DNA of 38,120 nucleotides from Clostridiales bacterium (GTDB taxonomy: Bacteria > Bacillota > Clostridia > Peptostreptococcales > Anaerovoracaceae): NCBI GenBank assembly GCA_012735145.1, contig JAAYIA010000027.1, positions 1 through 38,120 on the forward strand, read 5' to 3'. A program made the translations under genes and the position numbers. Positions 12,321 through 21,084 of the stretch are shown piece after piece. Position 1 is the first letter of the stretch; each line of letters opens with the position of its first letter. Under the pieces are notes generated by a model, which was given only the letters and a program-made list of their open reading frames with translations, did not search any database and was not told where the DNA came from.

Positions 12321-12684
12321 TTCTTTTATTTATTCCCGACTTTTTTTCTATAAGACCGCAATTTATCAAAGCCCTCTTCATCGATGCTTCAACTTCACTT
12401 TGTCCACTATTTAAAATATTTCTTCTTGCTACAAATATTACATCGTAACCTAAACGAAGCTCTTCTTTCAAAACCCGAAAAGATTCTCTCATAAGCCTGC
12501 GTGCTCTATTTCTCTCAACAGAATTTCCTACTTTCTTGCTTGCAACAAATGCAACTCTGTTGTATTCGAATTGATTCTTCTTATAAAGAACAACTGTATA
12601 CTGGCTTCCTTTTGAACTTCCTCTTTTATATACTTTGTTGAAATCCGATTGGTTTCTTAATGTGAATTTTCTTTGATCTCTCAT
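12313..12684 (-). CDS. rnpA: Ribonuclease P protein component
   Basis: [38 protein letters not shown]; overlaps yidD by 8 nt. Confidence 0.95.
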   Translation of the reverse strand: MRDQRKFTLRNQSDFNKVYKRGSSKGSQYTVVLYKKNQFEYNRVAFVASKKVGNSVERNRARRLMRESFRVLKEELRLGYDVIFVARRNILNSGQSEVEASMKRALINCGLIEKKSGINKRNG

Positions 12685-12699
12685 CGGGATACCATTCGA

Positions 12700-12834
12700 C
12701 TAAGCTGTTAATGCTTTTCTGCCTCTTAATCTTCTTCTTTTAATAACTTTGCGACCACTTGGAGATGCCATTCTTTTACGAAAACCGTGCTCCTTCAATC
12801 TCTGTCTTTTTTTTGGTTGATAGGTTCTTTTCAT
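12700..12834 (-). CDS. rpmH: 50S ribosomal protein L34 (44 aa from [12 protein letters not shown])
   Basis: [44 protein letters not shown]. Confidence 0.97.
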   Translation of the reverse strand: MKRTYQPKKRQRLKEHGFRKRMASPSGRKVIKRRRLRGRKALTA

Positions 12835-13186
12835 TTTAATACTCCTTAATTTCTTATCTTTGTAATAACTATTATTAGGTTGCTCTCTAAATTCCAAAAG
12901 CATACATGCCAAAACATTATAATTTAAGGACTTTTACAAGTCAAATTTTAAACAACTTCTTGAGCATTTATTAATCTTTTTCTTGTGTCTAAATAAAAAA
13001 CATTCTTTACAAAAAGATAGTTATACACAACATGTGGTATCTCCTTTAATTTATTAACAATTTTATTAACAATATGTGGAAAACTTTCTTTTTGATATAT
13101 AACTTACTTTAATTTTCTTCATTTTAAGCATTTGAATATGTGGATATCTTTATGTAAAATATGTTAATAACGATTAGGAGATACAT
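12835..13186. other. oriC: Putative oriC (rpmH-dnaA intergenic)
   Basis: AT-rich gap between rpmH and dnaA; TTATACACA (13021-13029); near-consensus reverse boxes TGTGGAAAA (13076-13084) and TGTGGATAT (13139-13147); tandem 12-mer TTTATTAACAAT x2 (13050-13073). Confidence 0.75.
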
Positions 13187-14530
13187 TTGGATAAAAACAA
13201 GATATGGGAAACAACACTTAATTTCCTCAAAGCAAATACAACTGATTTAAGCTACAATACCTGGATAGCTCCTCTGTATATTAAAAAAATTGAGGAAGAA
13301 ACGGGTATTATTTATCTTGCTTGGACTAATCAACCGGGACTTATAGATCATATCAATCAGCATTACTTACAACAGATTGAAAATTCTCTTAATAATTCCT
13401 TAGATAAAAATTACAGAGTTATTATTAAGCATGATAAAGAATATGAAATACCCAAAATTGATACCATAAATAAAAAAAATACACTTAATCAAGAAAATCT
13501 GTTTAATCCCAGATTTAATTTTGAGAATTTCGTTGTTGGAAACTCTAATAAATATGCACATGCTGTTTCAGTTGCAGTAGCTGAAAATCCGGGAGATATA
13601 TATAATCCTCTTTTCATTTATGGTGGCTCAGGGCTTGGAAAAACTCATTTAATGCAAGCGATAGGTGTTCATATAATAAGAAATAATCCATCAGCAAAGG
13701 TTTTATATGTTTCTTCTGAAATGTTCACGAATGAAATGATATCAGCTATTAATGATAATAAAACTAGAGTTTTCCGTAATAAATACAGAAAACTAGATGT
13801 TTTACTTATCGATGATATTCAATTTCTAGAGGGTAAAGACGCTACGCAAGAAGAATTTTTTCACACATTTGAAGCACTTTATCAAAACAACAAACAAATT
13901 ATTATAACAAGTGACTGCCCACCTGTAAGTTTAAAAGGTCTTGATGAAAGACTAAGAACTAGATTTAGCTGGAATATGATAGCTGATATACAACCTCCAG
14001 ATTATGAAACAAGAGTTGCTATTCTTAAGAATTTAGTCGATAAATCAGATGTTGAAATGAATTCTTCTCTTTATCAAGTTATTTGTTTTATTGCAGAACA
14101 AGTAAAAGATAATATAAGAGAGCTTGAAGGTGCTTATAATAGAGTTATAGGATTAACCCAGCTTCTCGGAGAAAGTATAACTATTGAGAGTGCAGAAAAC
14201 ATACTAAAAGATATTATTAGTGACAATGATCAAGCTATTGCACCAGAAAGAATAAGAACTATTGTTGCTCAGCATTTTAAAATTAAATTATCAGATATGG
14301 ATTCTCCAAAAAGAAATGCTGAAATTGCTCTTCCAAGACAAATTGCAATGTATTTATGCAGAGTAACAACTGATCTTTCTCTAAACAATATAGGAAAATT
14401 ATTTGGAAACAGACATTATTCAACAGTAATACATGCAGTTGAAAAAATTACAAATGATTTAAAAAGAGATGAAGAATTAAAAAATAATTTAGAAATTATA
14501 AATGCAAAATTAAAATCAAAAAAAAGGTAA
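13187..14530 (+). CDS. dnaA: Chromosomal replication initiator DnaA, TTG start
   Basis: FIYGGSGLGKTHLMQAIG, VLLIDDIQFLEGK, LFGNRHYSTVIHAVEKI; SD TAGGAGA before TTG at 13187. Confidence 0.98.
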   Translation: MDKNKIWETTLNFLKANTTDLSYNTWIAPLYIKKIEEETGIIYLAWTNQPGLIDHINQHYLQQIENSLNNSLDKNYRVIIKHDKEYEIPKIDTINKKNTLNQENLFNPRFNFENFVVGNSNKYAHAVSVAVAENPGDIYNPLFIYGGSGLGKTHLMQAIGVHIIRNNPSAKVLYVSSEMFTNEMISAINDNKTRVFRNKYRKLDVLLIDDIQFLEGKDATQEEFFHTFEALYQNNKQIIITSDCPPVSLKGLDERLRTRFSWNMIADIQPPDYETRVAILKNLVDKSDVEMNSSLYQVICFIAEQVKDNIRELEGAYNRVIGLTQLLGESITIESAENILKDIISDNDQAIAPERIRTIVAQHFKIKLSDMDSPKRNAEIALPRQIAMYLCRVTTDLSLNNIGKLFGNRHYSTVIHAVEKITNDLKRDEELKNNLEIINAKLKSKKR

Positions 14531-14582
14531 TTTATTTTTCAACATGATTTCCATAAATTATTGATATACTTATTAACATAAA

Positions 14583-14626
14583 ATAACTGTTAAACTTATT
14601 GAAATTTCTATCAGTTTAACAGTTAT
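14583..14626. repeat. 14-bp perfect inverted repeat in dnaA-dnaN intergenic region
   Basis: ATAACTGTTAAACT (14583-14596) / AGTTTAACAGTTAT (14613-14626). Confidence 0.85.
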
Positions 14627-14735
14627 AGAAGTTATCAACACTGCCTACTATTACTACTAAAATTATTTATATAATAATAAAGAGATTTTCTCTTAACTAT
14701 CCGTATAATACTATCAAAAAAGAAAAGGAACAGAA

Positions 14736-15839
14736 ATGAAATTTTATTGTAATAAGAATGAATTAAATAAGGCTTTAAGCAATGTTTCTCATTCAGTGCC
14801 GGTAAGAACAACTACAAGTATACTTGAGGGAATACTTGTGGAAATTAAAGATGAAAAGATGGTTCTTACAGCGACCGATACAACAATGATCATTGAAACA
14901 ACTATATCGGTTTACTGTGATGACGAATTTTCTTTTGTTGTTCCTGCAAAACTTTTTTCAGGAATTATAAGTAAACTTCCCGAAGAAGAAATAATGATGG
15001 AATATAATCCGAAAAAGGAGAAACTAAATATAAAATCGGGAGGATCAAATGCGGATATTATATGTTTCAAATCTGACGATTTTCCGAAGATAAAAATTCA
15101 AGATGGAGAAAATGTAATATTTCTAAATAAAGAAGATGTAAAGAAAATAATAAAAAAAACAGCTTTTAGTGCCTCAAGTGATGAATTCAATGGAATTCTT
15201 ACAGGAGTTTTACTTCAAATTGAAAATAAAAATATGAAAATGGTAGGTGTGGATCCTTTCAGAATAGCGACATATAATATTGAAATTGAAAACGAAGAAT
15301 CTGTTAGTGTTGTTATTCCTGCAAAACTCATAAATGATGTTTCCAAAATAATAAATGATGAAGGCGAAGAAAATATGTCTCTGGAGATATCAGAAAAAAA
15401 AGTTATTATGAAATTCGACAATAATAAGGTTATAATAAATACTTTTACAGGAAAATACATTGATTATGAAAGAATAATTAATAAGGATGGCAATATAAAT
15501 GTAAGAGTGAAAAAAGATGATTTATTAAAAAGTATAGATAGAGCATCATTGCTAACGTCTTTACAAAATAATAATCTAATAAGATTTAATATTGAAAACA
15601 ATGTTATTATTATTAATTCTCTGAACGAAGAAGGAAATATAGAAGAAAAAATAGAAGTAATAAAAGAAGGTGAAGATATTCAAATTGGATTAAATTCAAA
15701 ATATCTTAAGGATGTATTGAGTGTAATTGAAGAAGAAGAAATAATAATGAATATGAAAGATAGTACAAGTCCATGTATTATAAAGCCTCTAAAAGGGGAA
15801 ACATATAAGTATCTCATTCTGCCTATAAGATTGAGTTAA
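14736..15839 (+). CDS. dnaN: DNA polymerase III beta sliding clamp
   Basis: MKFYCNKNELNKALSNVSHSVPVRTTTSILEGILVE; C-terminal YLILPIRLS; position after dnaA. Confidence 0.95.
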   Translation: MKFYCNKNELNKALSNVSHSVPVRTTTSILEGILVEIKDEKMVLTATDTTMIIETTISVYCDDEFSFVVPAKLFSGIISKLPEEEIMMEYNPKKEKLNIKSGGSNADIICFKSDDFPKIKIQDGENVIFLNKEDVKKIIKKTAFSASSDEFNGILTGVLLQIENKNMKMVGVDPFRIATYNIEIENEESVSVVIPAKLINDVSKIINDEGEENMSLEISEKKVIMKFDNNKVIINTFTGKYIDYERIINKDGNINVRVKKDDLLKSIDRASLLTSLQNNNLIRFNIENNVIIINSLNEEGNIEEKIEVIKEGEDIQIGLNSKYLKDVLSVIEEEEIIMNMKDSTSPCIIKPLKGETYKYLILPIRLS

Positions 15840-15876
15840 AAAATTATCACTTTCAACAATATAAGGAGTTTAGATA

Positions 15877-16659
15877 GTGATTGATTATACAGAGGGATTA
15901 GGAAAAGAATATCATATAGGTTTAAAAAAAGGTGATGTTGGGAAATATGTAATCCTTACAGGTGATCCACAGAGATGTGTTAAGATTGCTAAATATTTTA
16001 ATAATCCTAATAAGGTATGTGAAAATAGAGAATATGTAACATATACAGGTGATATTGATGGAATAAAGGTAAGTGTTACAAGTACTGGAATAGGAGGTCC
16101 TTCTGCTTCTATTGCACTGGAAGAGCTGGTTAATATTGGTGCAAAATTTTTTATAAGAGTTGGAACTTGTGGAGGAATGCAACTTGATGTAGAAGGTGGA
16201 GATATTATTATTGCAACAGGATCTGTTAGGATGGAGGGAACCACTAAAGAGTATGTTCCTATTGAATATCCTGCAGTTGCAGATAATCAAATAACCAATG
16301 CTTTGATAGAATCAGCAAAGAAAAGTAAAATAAAATACCATGTTGGTGTTATTCAAAGTAAAGATTCATTTTATGGAGAACATCAACCGGAAAAACATCC
16401 TGTAGGTAAAGAATTAATTTCAAAATGGGAAGCATGGATTAAAATGGGATGTCTTGCTTCAGAAATGGAGTCAGCAGCACTTTTTATTACAGGTATGTAT
16501 AGAAAAGTAAAAGTTGGTTGTTGTTTATTAGTTCTAGCAAACCAAGAAAGAGAAAGGGAAGGTCTTACGAACAATCAAAACCATGATACTGATCCAATGA
16601 TTAGAATAGCAGTAGATTCAATTAGAAATCTTATAGTACAAGAAAAAAATAATATCTAA
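15877..16659 (+). CDS. udp: Uridine phosphorylase / nucleoside phosphorylase family, GTG start
   Basis: YVILTGDPQRC, TSTGIGGPSASIALEEL, FIRVGTCGGMQ, LASEMESAALF; SD AAGGAG. Confidence 0.88.
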   Translation: MIDYTEGLGKEYHIGLKKGDVGKYVILTGDPQRCVKIAKYFNNPNKVCENREYVTYTGDIDGIKVSVTSTGIGGPSASIALEELVNIGAKFFIRVGTCGGMQLDVEGGDIIIATGSVRMEGTTKEYVPIEYPAVADNQITNALIESAKKSKIKYHVGVIQSKDSFYGEHQPEKHPVGKELISKWEAWIKMGCLASEMESAALFITGMYRKVKVGCCLLVLANQEREREGLTNNQNHDTDPMIRIAVDSIRNLIVQEKNNI

Positions 16660-16855
16660 AAATACACATAATATAAAAAAACAGTGATTCAAATATATGA
16701 AAAGCTGTTATTTTTATATAATAATATTAAGATATGAATAATTATATTATGATAATGATATAAAAAAACATAAATTTATAAAAAATATAATAATTATGAT
16801 ATTATAATTAAGTCGATATAATGAATTAGTTATACAAGAAGAAAAGAGGAAAAAA

Positions 16856-18244
16856 ATGTCTGAAACGATAGCAGCAATTTCAACAGCTCCTGGAGAAGGT
16901 GGTATAGGAATTGTAAGGGTTAGTGGAGAATCCAGTAAAGAAATAATGAGCAGAGTTATGGATAATTTTCCTGATAATGTTAAGCCAAGAAATGCTTATT
17001 TTGGTAAAGTAACTGATGGAAAAGAAATAATTGATGAGGCTATTTTTATATATATGGAATCGCCATCTTCTTATACAGGAGAAGATATGTTAGAAATACA
17101 GGCGCATGGGAGTAATGTTTCTCTAAAAAAAATTCTTCGTGCTGTATTGAATTGTGGAGCTTATGGAATAAGAATAGCAGAACCTGGGGAATTTACAAAA
17201 ATTGCATTTTTAAACGGGAAAATGGACTTATCTCAGGCAGAAGCTGTAATAGATATTATAAAGGCAAAAACCGATTTATCTCTTGAAATTGCAGAGAGTC
17301 AAATTGAAGGAAGATTGGGAAATTCTATAAGAAAAATGAGAGAAAATCTTCTTGATATATTAGCAAAGATGGCTGTAAATATTGATTATCCTGATGAAGA
17401 TATAGATCAAGTTGTTAATGATGAATTTGTGAATCAAATTAGATGGGTTTTATTGGATGTTGATGAATTATTAGATACTGCATCAATTGGACGTATTGCT
17501 AGAGAAGGAATAAAAATAGCGATTGTAGGTAAGCCAAATGTAGGTAAAAGTTCATTGATGAATGCACTACTTGGAGAAGGAAGGGTTATTGTTACAGATA
17601 TACCTGGAACAACAAGGGATACAGTCGAAGAAAGCGTTTCTCTTGGTGGAATACCTATAGTACTTATAGATACTGCTGGTATAAGGGATACTGATGATCG
17701 TGTTGAAAAAAAAGGAATAGAGAAAACAGAACAAGCAATAGCTTCTGCAGATATGGTAATGCTTGTTATTGATAGAAGTTCAGATCTTGAGGATGAGGAT
17801 AATAGAATAATTAAATTCGTTGAAAAGATGAATGGAGAAAAAATACTCGTTGTTCTTAATAAATCTGATCTTGGAGAATCAATAGATGAGGATACTATTA
17901 AGAAAAAAATTTCCGGCGTAACTGTTGTAACAACAGCACTTACAGAAAAAAAATCTTTAGAAGCAGCACTAAAAGTTTCAGAAGCTGTAGGAAAAATGTT
18001 TGGAATAGGTAATATTAATCCTTCCGAATCAAATATTGTTACCAATGAAAGACAAATACAAATGTTAAAAAATGCAAGTATGAATCTAAGTGATGCTATA
18101 ACAATGCTTCAAAATGGGGAATCAATTGAAATTGCAGAGCTTTCAGTGCATTATGCTTATGATTCTCTGGGAAAAATTATAGGAGAAGAGGCAGGAGAAG
18201 AAATATTAAACACAGTTTTTAGTAAATTTTGTCTTGGAAAATAA
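16856..18244 (+). CDS. mnmE: tRNA uridine-5-carboxymethylaminomethyl modification GTPase MnmE
   Basis: ETIAAISTAPGEGGIGIVRVSG, GKPNVGKSSLMNALLGEGRVIVTDIPGTTRDTVEE, C-terminal FSKFCLGK. Confidence 0.98.
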   Translation: MSETIAAISTAPGEGGIGIVRVSGESSKEIMSRVMDNFPDNVKPRNAYFGKVTDGKEIIDEAIFIYMESPSSYTGEDMLEIQAHGSNVSLKKILRAVLNCGAYGIRIAEPGEFTKIAFLNGKMDLSQAEAVIDIIKAKTDLSLEIAESQIEGRLGNSIRKMRENLLDILAKMAVNIDYPDEDIDQVVNDEFVNQIRWVLLDVDELLDTASIGRIAREGIKIAIVGKPNVGKSSLMNALLGEGRVIVTDIPGTTRDTVEESVSLGGIPIVLIDTAGIRDTDDRVEKKGIEKTEQAIASADMVMLVIDRSSDLEDEDNRIIKFVEKMNGEKILVVLNKSDLGESIDEDTIKKKISGVTVVTTALTEKKSLEAALKVSEAVGKMFGIGNINPSESNIVTNERQIQMLKNASMNLSDAITMLQNGESIEIAELSVHYAYDSLGKIIGEEAGEEILNTVFSKFCLGK

Positions 18245-20238
18245 TGGAAGAAAATATAGAAAGAAATAATAATGAATACGAAATAATTGTTATAGGAGCA
18301 GGCCATGCAGGATGTGAGGCTGGTCTTATTGCATCTAGAATGGGTAAGAAAACTGCAATGTTTTGTACAGATATAGAATCCGTTGCAATGATGCCATGTA
18401 ATCCTTCAATTGGAGGAACAGGTAAAGGGCACCTTGTAAGAGAAATTGATGCATTAGGCGGAGAGATGGGTGTTAATACTGACAAAACATTAATACAATC
18501 TAAGATGTTAAATACATCTAAGGGTCCTGCAGTCCACTCTCTAAGAGTTCAGTCAGACAAAAGATGCTATCATGAAGAAATGCTCAAGACAGTAAAAAAT
18601 CAAGATAACCTTGATGTTATAGTTTCTGAAGTCGTTGATTTATTGATAGAAGAGAGTAATGTAGAAAAAGACATAGAAAATGAAGAAAAAACAATATCAA
18701 GAAAAAAAGTAATAGGGATAAAGACTGCTGATGGCAGGAAATTTCATTCGAAAGAAGTAATAATTTGCACCGGAACATTTCTTGGAGGAAAGATTTTTAT
18801 TGGAGATGAAGTTACTTTATCAGGTCCTGCAGGGATGAAGCCTGCCAATGAATTTGGAGAAAATCTTAAGAAAATGGGATTTGATGTTAGGAGATTTAAG
18901 ACAGGGACACCTGCAAGAATGCTAAGTGATACTATTGACTATAGTAAAATGAAAGAACAAAAAGGAGATGAAAATATAGTCCCTTTTAGTTTCTTGAATG
19001 AAGATAAAAATTTTGATATTGAACAGATTTCATGTTGGTTATCATATACGAATGAAACGACTCATAAAATAATACTTGAAAATATAGAAAAATCTGCTAT
19101 GTATTCAGGGAATATAGTTGGAGTTGGAGCAAGATACTGTCCGTCAATTGAGGATAAAGTTTCTCGATTTAAAGACAGAAAAAGACATCAACTTTTTGTT
19201 GAACCTGAGGGAAGAGATACTAAATGGAGTTATATACAAGGCATGAGTTCGAGTCTTCCTTTAGATATTCAGCACCAATTTTATGCATCAATACCGGGTT
19301 TAGAACATGCGGAAATTATAAGACCTGCATATGCGATAGAATATGATTGTATTGACCCAACTACACTAAAGCCAAGCCTTGAAAGTAAGTTGTTCGAAGG
19401 TTTGTTCTGTGCAGGACAATTTAATGGAAGCTCAGGATATGAAGAGGCTGCAGCTCAAGGTCTTATTGCTGGAATAAATGCTGTAAGAAAATTAAATAAG
19501 GAAACTCCATTAATACTTGGCAGAGACCAAGCTTATATTGGGGTGTTAATAGATGACCTTGTAACTAAAGGAACTAATGAGCCTTACAGGATGATGACAT
19601 CACGATCTGAATACCGGCTTCTATTAAGACAAGATAATGCTGACAGAAGGCTTACGGAGTTAGGATATAAGTATGGATCTGTAAATAATGATAGGTATGA
19701 TAGATACCAAAAGAAGAAAAAAAGAGTTGACAAAGAAATTGAAAGATTGAAGAGAGTAAAGATAGATTTAAAATTATTAAAAAGATTTCTAATAAAATAT
19801 GAGTGTGAAAATAAAAGTAATGAAATTAGTAAGGAAATTATCGCACGCCGAAGAAGTGATATAGAGGAAATGAACAATCAAGTTCTTGCAGATATATTGG
19901 CAAGACCAAGTATAAAGTATGTTGACCTCGCGGAAATTGACAATAATATGCCTTCATTGAGTATTAATGAACAAGCTGTTGTTGAGGTTATGATTAAGTA
20001 TAGTGGATATATTAAGAAGCAAAAAACTGAAGTTGAAAAACTTCACAATTTGGAAAGAAAAAAACTTAATGAAAAAATTGACTATAATTCAATAAGAGGT
20101 CTTCGAATAGAAGCAAGACAGAAACTAACAAAAATTAAACCTTTGACTATAGGGCAGGCAAGTAGAATTTCCGGGGTATCTCCGGCAGATATTAATGTAC
20201 TTCTTGTTTACTTAGAAAAAAACAGAAGAGAAAAATAA
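18244..20238 (+). CDS. mnmG: tRNA uridine-5-carboxymethylaminomethyl modification enzyme MnmG (ATG overlapping mnmE stop as TAATG)
   Basis: IIVIGAGHAGCEAGLIASRMG, MPCNPSIGGTGKGHLVREIDALGG, FCAGQFNGSSGYEEAAAQGLIAGINA. Confidence 0.97.
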   Translation: MEENIERNNNEYEIIVIGAGHAGCEAGLIASRMGKKTAMFCTDIESVAMMPCNPSIGGTGKGHLVREIDALGGEMGVNTDKTLIQSKMLNTSKGPAVHSLRVQSDKRCYHEEMLKTVKNQDNLDVIVSEVVDLLIEESNVEKDIENEEKTISRKKVIGIKTADGRKFHSKEVIICTGTFLGGKIFIGDEVTLSGPAGMKPANEFGENLKKMGFDVRRFKTGTPARMLSDTIDYSKMKEQKGDENIVPFSFLNEDKNFDIEQISCWLSYTNETTHKIILENIEKSAMYSGNIVGVGARYCPSIEDKVSRFKDRKRHQLFVEPEGRDTKWSYIQGMSSSLPLDIQHQFYASIPGLEHAEIIRPAYAIEYDCIDPTTLKPSLESKLFEGLFCAGQFNGSSGYEEAAAQGLIAGINAVRKLNKETPLILGRDQAYIGVLIDDLVTKGTNEPYRMMTSRSEYRLLLRQDNADRRLTELGYKYGSVNNDRYDRYQKKKKRVDKEIERLKRVKIDLKLLKRFLIKYECENKSNEISKEIIARRRSDIEEMNNQVLADILARPSIKYVDLAEIDNNMPSLSINEQAVVEVMIKYSGYIKKQKTEVEKLHNLERKKLNEKIDYNSIRGLRIEARQKLTKIKPLTIGQASRISGVSPADINVLLVYLEKNRREK

Positions 20239-20247
20239 GATAGAAAT

Positions 20248-20889
20248 ATGACAACAGAACTATTAATAAAAAAATATGGCAGTGATAAAGTTAAAGATAT
20301 GCTTTCATATATAGATATGATTCTTGATAGAAATAAGTATATAAATTTAACGGCCGTAAGAAACAAAGAAGACGCAATAGAAAAACATATAGTGGACTCT
20401 CTTATTATTACAGATATTCCAGAGTATATTTCGTCAGATAACATTATAGATGTAGGCACAGGTGCAGGGTTTCCGGGGATTCCTCTTGCAATAGCTAGTC
20501 CAGAGAAAAATTTTGTTCTTTTAGACTCCACATTAAAAAGACTTAAAGTTATTGAAGAATTTGCAGAAGAGTTAGATATACAAAATATAAGAACAGTGCA
20601 TGCAAGAGCTGAGGAAATAGGAAGAAAGGAAGAGTATAGAGAGCAATTTGATATATGTATCTCTCGTGCAGTAGCTAATCTTAAAAAGCTTTCTGATTGG
20701 TGCTTGCCGTTTGTAAAAATAGGAGGTAGTTTTATTGCATACAAGGGAGATAATTATATTGAAGAGATAGAAGAAGCAAAAAAAAATATTAGAATGCATG
20801 GAGGAAAAATAGAAAAGATTGTTAGACTCCCATATAATGAAAATTCAATTTCTGGACATGTTTTGGTAATTATCAAAAAAATCAAATAA
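20248..20889 (+). CDS. rsmG: 16S rRNA (guanine527-N7)-methyltransferase
   Basis: YINLTAVRNKEDAIEKHIVDSL, IIDVGTGAGFPGIPLAIA, ISRAVANLKKLSDWCLPFVK. Confidence 0.95.
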   Translation: MTTELLIKKYGSDKVKDMLSYIDMILDRNKYINLTAVRNKEDAIEKHIVDSLIITDIPEYISSDNIIDVGTGAGFPGIPLAIASPEKNFVLLDSTLKRLKVIEEFAEELDIQNIRTVHARAEEIGRKEEYREQFDICISRAVANLKKLSDWCLPFVKIGGSFIAYKGDNYIEEIEEAKKNIRMHGGKIEKIVRLPYNENSISGHVLVIIKKIK

Positions 20890-20891
20890 AA

Positions 20892-20907
20892 AGTTTCACG
20901 TGAAACA
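20892..20907. promoter_or_regulatory. parS: parS centromere site for ParB/Spo0J
   Basis: AGTTTCACGTGAAACA matches 15/16 of TGTTTCACGTGAAACA; perfect 14-bp palindrome; 178 bp upstream of parA. Confidence 0.93.
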
Positions 20908-20913
20908 TAAAAT

Positions 20914-20956
20914 AAAGTATCCTGTGCCTTAATCAAGAGGTACAAGATACTTTTTT
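20914..20956 (+). terminator. Intrinsic terminator after rsmG
   Basis: AAAGTATCCTGTGCCTT-AATC-AAGAGGTACAAGATACTTTTTT hairpin plus T-run. Confidence 0.85.
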
Positions 20957-21084
20957 AACACATTTAAGGTCATACACTCACAAAAAACACATAGTATTAG
21001 TGGAAAAAACTGGAAAAGATCATCAAAAATGAAGTATAATATCTGGAAGTGTTTAATCGGGTAGTGTGCCCAAGGAGGTAATGG

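Noticed and set aside
17434-18045. 203-aa minus-strand ORF antisense to mnmE
   Set aside because: Ser/Ile/Pro-rich low-complexity shadow ORF opposite a strongly conserved gene; no SD or family signature
20208-20744. 178-aa minus-strand ORF opposite rsmG
   Set aside because: Shadow ORF in AT-rich sequence; conserved coding clearly on plus strand
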